Made by a program: the position numbers and the translations under genes. A DNA stretch of 64,000 nt, taken from the NCBI RefSeq assembly GCF_023100685.1, contig NZ_CP090064.1:1488001-1552000 (forward strand), written 5' to 3'. Shown here one piece after another: positions 54,639-63,439 of this stretch. The notes under the pieces are model-generated. The model searched no databases and was not told the DNA's origin. It saw nothing but the letters and a program-made list of their open reading frames with translations. How positions within the stretch are numbered: the first letter of the stretch is position 1; every line of letters begins with the position of its first letter. The DNA comes from Proteus vulgaris (GTDB lineage Bacteria; Pseudomonadota; Gammaproteobacteria; Enterobacterales; Enterobacteriaceae).

Positions 54639-55574
54639 ATGGCATATGATTTAACAAAAAGATTAGTCATAGGGCTATCTTCTAGTGCGCTATTTGATTT
54701 AGAAGAGTCAGATAATATATTTCGTACTGAAGGTGAGGAGTCTTATCGAAAATATCAGCGAGAAATGCAAGATATTCCATTAAATAAAGGTGTTGCATTT
54801 CCGTTTATTAGCCGACTTTTAAAACTAAATAATATCAGGATTGATGATCCCTTGGTTGAAGTCATTTTATTATCTAGAAATGATCCTGATACAGGATTAA
54901 GAGTGATGAATTCTATTGAGCATTATGAGCTAGGGATCACCAGGGCTGTGTTTCTTCAAGGAAAATCACCTCATATTTATATTCCAGCCTTTGATATTGA
55001 ATTATTTTTATCAGCAGATCATGATGATGTTATACAAGCAATTAAAGCTAATTATCCCGCAGGACAAATATTAGCAGGCCATATTAATGATGATAATGCA
55101 GATGAGTTAAGAATTGCTTTCGACTTTGATGGCGTTATCGCTGATGATGAGGCCGAGGTTATTTACAAAACATCGGGAGAATTATCACAATTTCATCTTC
55201 ATGAAGCCAAAATGGTTGATACTCCTCATAACCCAGGGCCGTTAAAGAAATTTCTACTGCGTATTTCAGATATTCAAAAACTAGAATTAGAAAAAGTAAA
55301 GCAAGATCCTAGTTATGTTCCATTACTTAAGATTTCCATTGTTACTGCACGAAATGCGCCGTCTCATAAGCGAGTTATTAATACCATGAGAGCGTGGGGA
55401 ATTTCTGTTAATGAAGCCTTTTTTATGGGAGGAGTAGAGAAGGCGAATGTGTTAAAGATTTTAAAACCACATATATTCTTTGATGATCAAAAATTACATT
55501 TAAAATCCTCGTCTGAGCTTCCTTCTGTACATATCCCATTTGGGATAGCGAACAAAGAGATAGATAATAAATAA
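54639..55574 (+). CDS. Cytosolic 5'-nucleotidase (HAD-type, NT5C1-like)
   Basis: The N-terminal half has RLVIGLSSSALFDLEESDNI, ILLSRNDPDTGLRVMNSIEH and GITRAVFLQGKSP; residue 163 onwards has FDFDGVIADDEAEVI, the HAD nucleophile motif DxD, then ISIVTARNAPSHKRVINTMR (motif II) and HIFFDDQKLHL (motif IV). The order and 311-residue length match the bacterial family of NT5C-like 5'-nucleotidases that dephosphorylate nucleoside monophosphates. The start is ATG 54639 after AAGGAA. Confidence 0.85.
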   Translation: MAYDLTKRLVIGLSSSALFDLEESDNIFRTEGEESYRKYQREMQDIPLNKGVAFPFISRLLKLNNIRIDDPLVEVILLSRNDPDTGLRVMNSIEHYELGITRAVFLQGKSPHIYIPAFDIELFLSADHDDVIQAIKANYPAGQILAGHINDDNADELRIAFDFDGVIADDEAEVIYKTSGELSQFHLHEAKMVDTPHNPGPLKKFLLRISDIQKLELEKVKQDPSYVPLLKISIVTARNAPSHKRVINTMRAWGISVNEAFFMGGVEKANVLKILKPHIFFDDQKLHLKSSSELPSVHIPFGIANKEIDNK

Positions 55575-55834
55575 TTTATTATAGTAAAAAAGGTGTGTGA
55601 TATTTATATCATACCCTATTTTTTTATTTTGTCTAATGTGGCCTTTATTTGAAATATTCTATTTATATTGTTTTATTTATTTTTTCTAAATAAAAATAAG
55701 TGTAAAATTGGATCTATTTTTATAGAAGTAGTATGGTGTTGGATGATTTATATATATTATAAATTAATAACGATTTATAGATATTTTATATTAAGAGGTA
55801 TCTAACTAATTTAAATTAAATAAGGAAAATTGAA

Positions 55835-56014
55835 ATGGATAATAATCATAGATTTTTTTCTGATGATGTATGCCCTAAAACTGCATTATATGGTCAATTT
55901 TATGGTGATAATCGCTATGCGGGCCGAGATTATGAACGAAAAATATATAATGGAAATAAATTCCCCAAAACTAAAAAAGGGTTTTATTTTAAAAAGTTAA
56001 TGAATTTTAAATAA
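55835..56014 (+). CDS. Small protein, 59 aa, YjzC-like
   Basis: AAGGAA precedes ATG 55835. The sequence has the pattern of small YjzC-type proteins: a CPKTALYGQFYGDN start, a basic middle (RDYERKIYNGNK) and FPKTKKGFYFKKL end, corresponding to P-x-TGxY...G-x-x-FPxTxxG. Cytosolic, function unknown. It is intact although too short for many gene callers. Confidence 0.55.
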   Translation: MDNNHRFFSDDVCPKTALYGQFYGDNRYAGRDYERKIYNGNKFPKTKKGFYFKKLMNFK

Positions 56015-56166
56015 TAAAAGCAATAAGCAATTAATATAAAGTCATTTTAAATAAAAATATCAATATTATTTAATATGTGGTTAATTGATATTTAAAAATG
56101 AGTTGATGATTGCATAATTCGAGAAAATTACTACGCTCAAAATTTGTAGCGCAGTAAAAATCATTA

Positions 56167-56685
56167 TTAACTTTTCTCAATACCAATCGGTTGATAACCT
56201 TGCCATAAAGGTTTGAAATGTTCACCTGAATTATTTGGTATTAGGTGAATGTAGTAATCACCGATTTTGCTTAATAAAATGCAATCATCAACATCTTTTA
56301 AATTATCTTTATGTTGTTGCTGGCTATCGACTAAAAGCGTTGTGATGGCTTTTTCTTTAGCCTCATTTGCTGATTGTGCAACAAATAAATCAAATTCGTG
56401 TAGTTCAGCTAGGCTTGATGGATGATAACCACCTACATTAACAAAGTATAACTTATTGTTATTGTTGCTAGTCTTATTGCTAAGACTGAGGTTAATATCA
56501 AATCCATCAACCCAAGTGATTTCAGTATAACCATCAATATGTACTTTATCTTTGTCACCAAACCATGCATCTCTTAATGCAGGCCAAGCATCTATAGGCT
56601 TTTCTGCTGCAACAAATTGAATATCGTGAACTTCGATATTTGACTTACCCGCATTGCCACCAACATAGAACATAAACAATTTCAT
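56167..56685 (-). CDS. DUF1543-family protein
   Basis: ATG 56685 (MKLFMFYVGGNAGKSNIEVH) begins right at the duplicated DUF1543 half: LFMFYVGG...NIEVHDIQFVAAE then LYFVNVGGYHPSSLAELHEF. The two similar halves are an internal duplication; each has a [LF]FV[YN]VGG strand and a LHDIxF strand. 172 residues, no signal. The biochemical function is unknown; related proteins are common in Proteus and Acinetobacter. Confidence 0.75.
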   Translation of the reverse strand: MKLFMFYVGGNAGKSNIEVHDIQFVAAEKPIDAWPALRDAWFGDKDKVHIDGYTEITWVDGFDINLSLSNKTSNNNNKLYFVNVGGYHPSSLAELHEFDLFVAQSANEAKEKAITTLLVDSQQQHKDNLKDVDDCILLSKIGDYYIHLIPNNSGEHFKPLWQGYQPIGIEKS

Positions 56686-56843
56686 TATTGCTTCCATTTT
56701 TTGTGTTTTTATCGATATATAATTTATTATATAACCATGTTGAGAGCAAGTGTAAAAAATGAAGATGATTGATTTTATGAACTAAATTATTCATTTTTAC
56801 TCTAAGCATTTGCTATTAATTTAAAATATTATTTGGGGTAGAT

Positions 56844-57023
56844 ATGAGATTACTTATGTTTTTGAGTGTTTTTTTTATTTCTGCTTGTTCATCAACGGGA
56901 GCAATAGAATCTCAAGAAAGTAAAAGTCATAAAGAAGATCCATATTCTGATAGCACATTAAATAGTATTAAGACTAATCAGAATATTTATATTGAGCAAC
57001 AACGTAGTAAAGGAAATTTTTAA
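56844..57023 (+). CDS. Small lipoprotein, 59 aa
   Basis: ATG 56844 follows TGGGGTAG. The signal (MRLLMFLSVFFISACSS) has lipobox ISAC, so cysteine 15 is lipidated. Residue +2 is serine, predicting the outer membrane. The mature 45 residues are polar and unstructured. Related to entericidin-like or other small lipoproteins only by size. A terminator follows at 57050. Confidence 0.65.
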   Translation: MRLLMFLSVFFISACSSTGAIESQESKSHKEDPYSDSTLNSIKTNQNIYIEQQRSKGNF

Positions 57024-57048
57024 TCTGTTAAAATAAATGATTACTTCT

Positions 57049-57078
57049 TGGGCCACCTAAGTGGCCTTTTTATATACA
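57049..57078 (+). terminator. Terminator after the small lipoprotein gene
   Basis: GGGCCAC-CTAA-GTGGCC followed by TTTTTAT. Confidence 0.8.
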
Positions 57079-57306
57079 AAAATATAAAATATGGCAATAT
57101 TAATCAGAAGTTTTTTCAAATTTCCTGTATAAAAGTAAGGTATGCATTATTATTGTAATTGAGGGTATTGAATAATAATTCTATAAAAATAGTAAAAATA
57201 AAAGAGAGTATAGGGTAGATGACCGATAAAAAAGAAAAAAAGTAATGGGATATTAAGGCATACGGAGCTATATTTATATTCAGATAATCTATGAGATGAG
57301 GCTGTA

Positions 57307-57663
57307 ATGAATAGAAAAGAATTAATTAATTATATTAAAGAAAACTATAATGTAGAGCCTGAGTATTTATGGATTAAATATCCTAATTATATAGTTTTTA
57401 GGCATAATAGTAATTCGAAGTGGTTCGCAGCTATAATGGATGTTCTAGAAAGCAAATTATTTGATAATGGTAGTAGCGATATAGTCGATATCATAAATTT
57501 AAAAGTTATGCCAAATTTAACGGGATCATTACGATTGAAAAAAGGAGTGTATCCAGCTTACCATATGAATAAAGAGCATTGGGTTTCTATTAGCCTCTCA
57601 TCTGAATTTGATGATAGCGAGTTAAAATCTTTGATTGCTGAAAGCTATAATTTAACACAATAA
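57307..57663 (+). CDS. MmcQ/YjbR-family protein
   Basis: The 118-residue alpha/beta protein matches YjbR: WIKYPNYIVFRHNSNSKWFA, VVDIINLKVMPNLTGSLRLK, and PAYHMNKEHWVSI with the conserved HMNKxHW motif. It has a double-wing fold thought to bind DNA. Cellular role uncertain. No start alternative; the ATG at 57307 follows GATGAGG. Confidence 0.85.
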   Translation: MNRKELINYIKENYNVEPEYLWIKYPNYIVFRHNSNSKWFAAIMDVLESKLFDNGSSDIVDIINLKVMPNLTGSLRLKKGVYPAYHMNKEHWVSISLSSEFDDSELKSLIAESYNLTQ

Positions 57664-57875
57664 ATTAATAATTTTATTAATATAGCTTACTCAACTTTTA
57701 AACACTTTCTAACAATATGAGTTAAGCTATTGTCATATCTTCTATCATATACCTCTTTTCTGATTTTCATCTAACGTTAGTTATTTCAAATGTGCTTACA
57801 TTTTCTATCTGAGCAAGCTTCTGAGAATGTAAAAATCGGTGAGTATATAATGATAGCTTGTTGGAGAATCATGAT

Positions 57876-58467
57876 TTAATCATGATTAGAAAAAGCCTTT
57901 CTTATCATAATAATAGTTACTGCCCCCAAGAATATAATAAAGAAAATAAGTGAATTAAATATTAAAAAATTAATATCATTTTTTTTAAAATTCAACATTA
58001 TCAATAACAAAAACAGAGAAAGTAAAAAGAATTTTTTGTTATTATTAATCATACAATATACGTAAGAAACAAAAATAGATATTCAGAGAAAAGAAAAATA
58101 AGCAATAAGAAAAGCAACAAATTCCACACTATTAAAAAAATTATAGGGTACATTTTCTTCATGGAATATAATTGTCAACACTATGGTGGTTGCTATAAAA
58201 CTCATTGAAGTAAAGATTAAAATAACAAATTTATTAGTATATAAAAAAGATAGTTGTTTAAAATAAATAACTTTTATAGAAATTTCTAAAGAAGATACAA
58301 ATACAACAATACCGATAAAAAATAACAGAAGAAGTAACTAGCCAAATAATATTATTATAGCTAAATGTAGATATGCTCAGATAGAGTGATATCGTCAAAG
58401 ATAATAATGGAGATATAAATGTTAACAACTTTTTGTTTTCTTTTTTGTTATTCATATTTCTATCCAT
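57876..58467 (-). pseudogene. Multi-pass membrane protein, frameshifted
   Basis: Leftward from ATG 58467 the frame (MNNKKENKKLLTFISPLLSL) diverges at a T-run near 58325, where six T residues stand in place of five. Removing one T restores a frame running through VIFIGIVVFVSSLEISIKVI and FLIAYFSFL, with a TGA near 58095, to TAA at 57876. About 196 codons with five hydrophobic segments are recovered. A former inner-membrane protein of unknown type. Confidence 0.55.
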
Positions 58468-58986
58468 TATAAAAATAACAGGATATCAATTAGATATCGT
58501 TAATGATAGCTGAGTGATTATATCACTTAGTCGGTTACAGTGAGCATTATTATTTACCGCATTTAGTTTTATTAGATCTTCGATACAGTGAAGTGGTTTT
58601 TGCTAACTAAGCGGGTTTATTTTATATGAGGCCGTATTTGATTTATCCAACGAGAAGAATATACGACTATTCAAAAATATACTTAATGTGATAACGCTAA
58701 GTATGCAGATTATTTTTTCATATTATTGCCTGTATTATTTTATGGAGCTTATGGTTTGATTAGCACAATAAAAAAGATATTACTTCTTTAACCAATAAAA
58801 GCTTTTTATATTACGCATCAAGCGTTTCTGGTTTTTTCTCTTAAATAATCATATCGGCCATTTAATTTCATTTTTTTAGTTCGCCAGCAAAATCTTTATT
58901 ACATAAATTTAGTTAATGATTTAAGCGAAATTATAGCATAGAAACAGGGCGAGAATTGAGCTTTAACTAGGGTAAATCTGATGGGG
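58468..58986. other. Gap with no gene left of the prophage
   Basis: About 520 bp of AT-rich sequence with no coding frame; likely the degraded edge between chromosome and prophage 2. Confidence 0.3.
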
Positions 58987-59019
58987 GTTTTACACCAGTT
59001 TTACACCAGTTTTACACCA
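58987..59019 (+). repeat. Three tandem 11-bp repeats beside the att site
   Basis: GTTTTACACCA occurs three times in a row just outside the tRNA fragment. This position, next to att, is where some integration sites keep short direct repeats that serve as arm-type recombinase sites. Confidence 0.8.
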
Positions 59020-59035
59020 AGCAAATTTCAGACAT

Positions 59036-59065
59036 AAAAAAACCAACCTTAAGTGGTTGGTTTTT
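59036..59065. terminator. tRNA-proximal terminator
   Basis: AACCAACC-TTAAGT-GGTTGGTT flanked by an A-run and T-run. On the minus strand it lies directly after the tRNA 3' end, so it is probably the original tRNA-Pro terminator. Confidence 0.8.
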
Positions 59066-59076
59066 CTAAAGAATTT

Positions 59077-59123
59077 TGGTCGGCATGATAGGATTTGAAC
59101 CTACGACCCCCGACACCCCATGA
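59077..59123 (-). tRNA. 3' end fragment of tRNA-Pro(GGG), attL of prophage 2
   Basis: The minus strand reads CATGGGGTGTCGGGGGTC then GTAGGTTCAAATCCTATC and TGCCGACCA, matching the anticodon GGG, variable/T-loop and acceptor end of tRNA-Pro(GGG). The 5' part is missing: from 59124 the sequence is unrelated. This is the chromosomal 3' piece displaced by integration; the intact tRNA should lie at the far, right-hand end of the prophage outside the window. Confidence 0.8.
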
Positions 59124-59499
59124 AACCGATTTTAAATTACCTAATACATTGATTATAAATGTAAATGATGGTTTTATATGTAATTACATACAGTGCCAAA
59201 TATACAAAATGTGCATTATAAGAATCAATGAGTTAAGGGGAGTTTTACCACTATAATTATATATTTGCTTCTTAGGCTTGAGCTTAGAGTTTTCGTAGAT
59301 AGAATATAGCTAAATCTAACTGTTTGGTGTGAGTGATGAAGGGGACAATTTTTTTTGTAACCATTGTAATTAAATTAACCTTATGGAAAATAATGAGTAG
59401 CAATAAAAATGAGATGATTATAAATAAAGGTAATGATGTTATTAAATAAAACACGTAGTTTATTTAGTTAAATTCAATCTAATCAAACGGCAATATAAT
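59124..59499. other. Gap between att fragment and the cargo gene
   Basis: 376 bp without a coding frame; nothing with a recognisable structure. It should contain the promoter of the 59500 gene. Confidence 0.3.
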
Positions 59500-60492
59500 A
59501 TGGAAAATTTTTACAGCAGTTTAATGGCCTTTGAGTTTTTTAAAGGAAAATTCGAGCGTGACCAGTATTTGATAGAGTACTCTGTTGAGATTACAAAAAA
59601 ATATGGCAAAAAATGCAAAGAATTAAATTATTTTAATGAAGATCTCAAACAGTCTTTATTTTTAAAACAAATTATTGATGTATGTTCTTTTTTAGATGAG
59701 TTCAGAGTTTTCAGATCTTTTGCTAAAAGCAATGAAAAAGTACTTAATATATGTAAAAAAGTTAAGCCAGCCATAGACAGAATAGAAGAAATAAAAGGTT
59801 TAAGAACTTATAGAAATGCCTTAGCAGCTCACAATTTTAGACATGAAAAAAAGAAGGAAAGTATTATTCTATTAAGTGATTATACTAGAAATCCAGATTG
59901 TCCTAATTCAATTGCTGAAATATTTTTCCTTAGTGCCCTTTGCTCTACCATAATAGAAGTCATAAATACAGATCTTAAAGATGAATGTCAGTTAGCTCAA
60001 GAATATTATTTTTCTCGTTTAGTTGATGATAAAGATGAACCACTAAGAGGAATTAAAAGTTTACGAGAAGCCTATGATCACATTGACAAATATCGTATAG
60101 ATTTAGAATTACAACCTAAATTTTTACTTAATGAAATTGAAGAATTCAGGATAGCGTTGAATAAGTTAAACTGGAGTGTCATTCCTGATGGATTTGAGCT
60201 TTCTGAGGATGAAACGAATAAAAATTGGTGTATAGTCTTAGACAAATACTTGCGTATGAGGGGCTATGAAGATATTAACCTTATACAAGGGAAAAAAGGA
60301 AAATATACTGGTATCTGGTTGGAGTTATATGGGCATGCAGTAACAGTGATAGAAAGGCCGTATATTTTTAAACCAAATGATATAAGATCTAATTATGGTC
60401 AGATTACTAATTTGATACTTGATAATAATGAAGAAAATAAAGAAAAAATTCAGATTGCTTATGAAGAATTAATTAAAAATGTGACCCCATGA
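59500..60492 (+). CDS. Hypothetical protein with HEPN-like RX5H motif
   Basis: A 330-residue soluble protein, mostly helical. Residues 50-120 contain a four-helix-like stretch ending TYRNALAAHNFRH, with R105 and H111 in the RX4-6H spacing of HEPN ribonucleases, a fold used in toxins and phage defence. The C-terminal part is mixed. It sits between attL and the integrase, on the opposite strand to int, a preferred site for prophage defence cargo. The assignment as defence is inference. Confidence 0.5.
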   Translation: MENFYSSLMAFEFFKGKFERDQYLIEYSVEITKKYGKKCKELNYFNEDLKQSLFLKQIIDVCSFLDEFRVFRSFAKSNEKVLNICKKVKPAIDRIEEIKGLRTYRNALAAHNFRHEKKKESIILLSDYTRNPDCPNSIAEIFFLSALCSTIIEVINTDLKDECQLAQEYYFSRLVDDKDEPLRGIKSLREAYDHIDKYRIDLELQPKFLLNEIEEFRIALNKLNWSVIPDGFELSEDETNKNWCIVLDKYLRMRGYEDINLIQGKKGKYTGIWLELYGHAVTVIERPYIFKPNDIRSNYGQITNLILDNNEENKEKIQIAYEELIKNVTP

Positions 60493-60708
60493 ATTTCTAA
60501 AGAAGGTAACCATATTTTTGAAACTGTAATTTAGATTGTTTATCCATACCATCTTAATATAGTTATTTACTTATTTTAACTGCCTATTATTTTAGGATTA
60601 AGACGACTATGTTTGATAAACAATAGTTGATTGTGATACAAAAAGTCTATTAACCTAGCACAGGTTTTGTATCACAGCAGTGTCAGACAAAATATGAGAT
60701 AATACAAC

Positions 60709-61884
60709 TTAAGCTATTTCACAATGTGGCACTTCAACCCATTGTACATGGTCTTCTGTATAAATCTTGGTTGACTCTGCATCACTATGAGCCATTCGAG
60801 CTTGTGGATCAAAACCACGTTGTTTAAACATAAAGGCCGCCAATGCTCTTATCTCATGAAAGGTTGGTCTTTCATCTAAAGGTAAATGACTGGCAACGCC
60901 CACTCGATCACGTAACGCTGAAAATGCACGGCTAAGGTAATCAGGTGCAACTTGTGTTGGATGATTAACTTCTTTACTTACCTTATTTGGGATACGAGTA
61001 GGTAGTCTATGCACAATATAAGGGCTTGCCACATTGTCACGGCTATTATCAATGATTTCTTTTAATGCCTTTCCGATAGGAATAGCAACGTGAGACGCTT
61101 CTTTGTATTGTACTTTCTGCCTATGGATATAGATCATTCCATATATTCCATTTTTAGGCTCCTCATACCAAACACACCCACATATTCCTTCTTTAGGTGC
61201 TTTGATATTGTATTTTATTCGTGAGACTTCGAGCCTTGCTTGCGTTGTCTGTAATGCGAGATCCATTGCTGTTCTTAACCAAGGCTCTGCGGATGCTCGA
61301 ATTTTAAGAAAGTCATCATAAGACAGTCTTCTACGTTTTTTACCATCGACTCTTTTCATTTTCTTACGTTCTGCTGGGTTATCGAACATAAGAGATTCAT
61401 CTACCGCATAACTGAAAATCTTCTTTAAAAAACCTACTTTTCGATTTTGTACATTGCCAGAAGCTTCAGCATGGTATTCATTAATAAATCCATTAACGTG
61501 TTCGAGTGAGATTTCATTTGATGGAATATCCTTAAAAAAGGATTTCACTCTTTCTAGATCATTAGTCCAGTCATTCAACGTGCTTTTAGATGGTTGTTCA
61601 TCATTGATGATCCGAGAAAATAATTTGTCTAAATGCTCAGAGAAGGGAAGGGCTTCACCATATTGCCCTCCCGAGTCAATAATTAATGAGTTAACAGAAA
61701 CACATTTTTCTGGTCGCATAATATTGTTGTATTCTCTGGCTATTGCGATAGCTTTTGCTTTATCAGCACCAATACATTTGCGAATACCGTTAGTTAGCGT
61801 TAAGCGATATTGTTTTTTAGATGAATCGTAATATAGAAAGTCAGGTAAATGCCTAAATTCCTTTCTTCTTGGTCTACTGGCCAT
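60709..61884 (-). CDS. int: Lambda-type tyrosine integrase
   Basis: The N-terminal arm-binding domain (RKEFRHLPDFLYYDSSKKQY) resembles lambda Int arm domain; the core-binding domain follows (LNDWTNDLERVKSFFKDIPS). Catalytic residues: arginine in TTQARLEVSRIKY, HEIRAL (HxxR) and KIYTEDH (tyrosine nucleophile). 391 residues, intact. It probably recombines at the tRNA-Pro end at 59077. Transcribed toward the att site with the excisionase gene just upstream. Confidence 0.92.
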   Translation of the reverse strand: MASRPRRKEFRHLPDFLYYDSSKKQYRLTLTNGIRKCIGADKAKAIAIAREYNNIMRPEKCVSVNSLIIDSGGQYGEALPFSEHLDKLFSRIINDEQPSKSTLNDWTNDLERVKSFFKDIPSNEISLEHVNGFINEYHAEASGNVQNRKVGFLKKIFSYAVDESLMFDNPAERKKMKRVDGKKRRRLSYDDFLKIRASAEPWLRTAMDLALQTTQARLEVSRIKYNIKAPKEGICGCVWYEEPKNGIYGMIYIHRQKVQYKEASHVAIPIGKALKEIIDNSRDNVASPYIVHRLPTRIPNKVSKEVNHPTQVAPDYLSRAFSALRDRVGVASHLPLDERPTFHEIRALAAFMFKQRGFDPQARMAHSDAESTKIYTEDHVQWVEVPHCEIA

Positions 61885-61885
61885 A

Positions 61886-62098
61886 TCACGAAGCCCTTAT
61901 TAACTCATCGACACATGAAGAAATAACGGACTCGATACCCCAACGTTCTGATGAATGTACCCAAACAGAACAATCAACGATTTTGCCTTTTAATAAGCCA
62001 GTTTCTACCCATTTTTTTATGGTTCTATTATCTGGAATTGAACCTATTTCAAATTCTCGTTTAGCCCACGCACTAGCTTTCATCAGTTTTCCGCTCAT
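61886..62098 (-). CDS. xis: Excisionase-like protein
   Basis: 70 residues containing an excisionase-type winged helix (FEIGSIPDNRTIKKWVETGL; KGKIVDCSVWVHSSERW), separated from int by a few bp. GAGGCAAGACCAA serves as ribosome site. Excisionase would direct Int toward excision. Identification rests on position and the SIPDNRTIKKW pattern. Confidence 0.75.
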   Translation of the reverse strand: MSGKLMKASAWAKREFEIGSIPDNRTIKKWVETGLLKGKIVDCSVWVHSSERWGIESVISSCVDELIRAS

Positions 62099-62270
62099 TT
62101 TGGTCTTGCCTCATCATTAATAAAATAAGTCGGTCTGCTGTATCACAGGAGTGTTTGATTTCAGCGTCAGTGCATGGTCTATTTCTTACACTGAACGCTA
62201 ACCGACCTAATTTAATATCAAAACTTGTTAATAATTGGTTCCCTGGTTTCCAAGGTGTTAATAATTTCAT
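62073..62270 (-). CDS. Small phage protein, 65 aa
   Basis: ATG 62270 (MKLLTPWKPGNQLLTSFDIK) is more likely than the hydrophobic 62315 start. It overlaps the excisionase gene by 26 bp. An NRPCTDAEIKHSCDTADRLI helix is present. Unknown function; similar short ORFs are common upstream of xis. Confidence 0.45.
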   Translation of the reverse strand: MKLLTPWKPGNQLLTSFDIKLGRLAFSVRNRPCTDAEIKHSCDTADRLILLMMRQDQNERKTDES

Positions 62271-62342
62271 GGTGGTTACCCATTGGTCTTGAATAAACCA
62301 CCATGCTAATAACAACGAAAAGTAAAAACTGATTATGCTTAA

Positions 62343-62513
62343 TCAACTTTTTACCCGAATAATTCCTTCTACTGGATAGCACTCTGCAATTTTCCCTTTG
62401 GTCGCGAGTAATTCCTTATCAATTAAACAATTTTGTTCATTGGGATAAATATAACCGTAGGGCTCGAACTGACAATTCACTGAACTGCATATCAAAAGGA
62501 ATAAACCAAACAT
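62343..62513 (-). CDS. Small cysteine-containing phage protein, 56 aa
   Basis: ATG 62513 overlaps the stop of the upstream gene (TAATG). A short hydrophobic start (MFGLFLLICSSVN) is followed by C-containing EQNCLIDKELL and AECYPVEGIIRV. Possibly membrane-anchored or secreted. Function unknown; intact. Confidence 0.45.
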   Translation of the reverse strand: MFGLFLLICSSVNCQFEPYGYIYPNEQNCLIDKELLATKGKIAECYPVEGIIRVKS

Positions 62514-62683
62514 TATTGTTCACTCCTTTGTTGCTCAACGGGAGAGGGTTGAAGTTCAATTTTGACGTGTGCTGGAAAGTCGTATGAAACATGGCAACGT
62601 CTATCTGTTGAAACAAAGCCATGTGTACCATCAGGTAATGTGATCTTTACGGCTTGGTCTTTTTGTTGAGAGTGTCTTAGCAT
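62513..62683 (-). CDS. Small phage protein, 56 aa
   Basis: ATG 62683 is chosen because GAGGCAAGACCA lies just before it, the same ribosome-site sequence as that of the excisionase gene. It encodes MLRHSQQKDQAVKITLPDGT and GFVSTDRRCHVSYDF. Unknown function. Confidence 0.45.
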   Translation of the reverse strand: MLRHSQQKDQAVKITLPDGTHGFVSTDRRCHVSYDFPAHVKIELQPSPVEQQRSEQ

Positions 62684-62711
62684 TGGTCTTGCCTCTTCGT
62701 GACATGTCACG

Positions 62712-62891
62712 CTAATGAATGATAGCTGTATTTATAGGATGCCCCAGTTGTAGCAATAACGCTTTTTGCATCGATGAAAGGGCTTGCTGTTCTTGCTCTG
62801 TGACATTTTTTGTTGATGCCGTAGACCATTCGATACTGCATTTGTTTGTTGTTTCATCATGAGTAATGACAACTTCTAACTTCATGGCCAT
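62712..62891 (-). CDS. Small phage protein, 59 aa
   Basis: GGAGATAAACGTT precedes ATG 62891 (a second ATG at 62885 is possible). The product (MAMKLEVVITHDETTNKCSI, TEQEQQALSSMQKALLLQ) has a beta strand followed by helix. It is in tandem with its small neighbours in an early-region operon. Function unknown. Confidence 0.45.
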   Translation of the reverse strand: MAMKLEVVITHDETTNKCSIEWSTASTKNVTEQEQQALSSMQKALLLQLGHPINTAIIH

Positions 62892-62938
62892 AACGTTTAT
62901 CTCCTGATAATGCGCCCGATAAAGGACGCTATTATGAA

Positions 62939-63439
62939 TTAACGAACCATTAATGATCGGTCACCAACTTCAAGATGTGCTCCGGGGATTTCAATACCAT
63001 TTTCAATTGCATCTTTGATACCTTTTTTATCAGGTGCTGTAATGGTTTGAACATCAATCAATTCATCTGGTAATAAAGCCTCATTGTCGATAATGACTCG
63101 AACAACACCAGCTCTAGCTGTGAATGTATTTTTTGTTGTTTTTAATTTATCTAATCCTGAAGCTAATAAGCAGTTGAGAGCATATTTCTTTAGGTTTTTA
63201 GCTTGGTTTTCGAATGATTTTTTACGATCAGATAACCGTTTAGATTCCTCATCAAGTGTTTTAGCTTGACCTTCGATATTGCGAACGTGGTGCATAATCG
63301 CATCCAATTTATCACCTAGCTCGCCCTCGATACCTTCCAACGTATCTGCGATATCTTCAGGAGAGAATTCTCCTGTTTCAACGAGTTGTTGTAATTTTTC
63401 GTAATTAGTCGCCAGTGCGATAGCGGTAGTTTTGGTCAT
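62939..63439 (-). CDS. Siphovirus Gp157-family protein
   Basis: 166 residues with the helical, coiled-coil-rich pattern of Gp157 (LEGIEGELGDKLDAIMHHVR; DEESKRLSDRKKSFENQAKN) and the end TARAGVVRVIIDNEALLPDE, PGAHLEVGDRSLMVR. Gp157-family proteins have been associated with phage resistance or recombination in other phages. It starts 1 bp from the recombination-protein gene (overlapping end/start at 63439). Confidence 0.75.
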   Translation of the reverse strand: MTKTTAIALATNYEKLQQLVETGEFSPEDIADTLEGIEGELGDKLDAIMHHVRNIEGQAKTLDEESKRLSDRKKSFENQAKNLKKYALNCLLASGLDKLKTTKNTFTARAGVVRVIIDNEALLPDELIDVQTITAPDKKGIKDAIENGIEIPGAHLEVGDRSLMVR

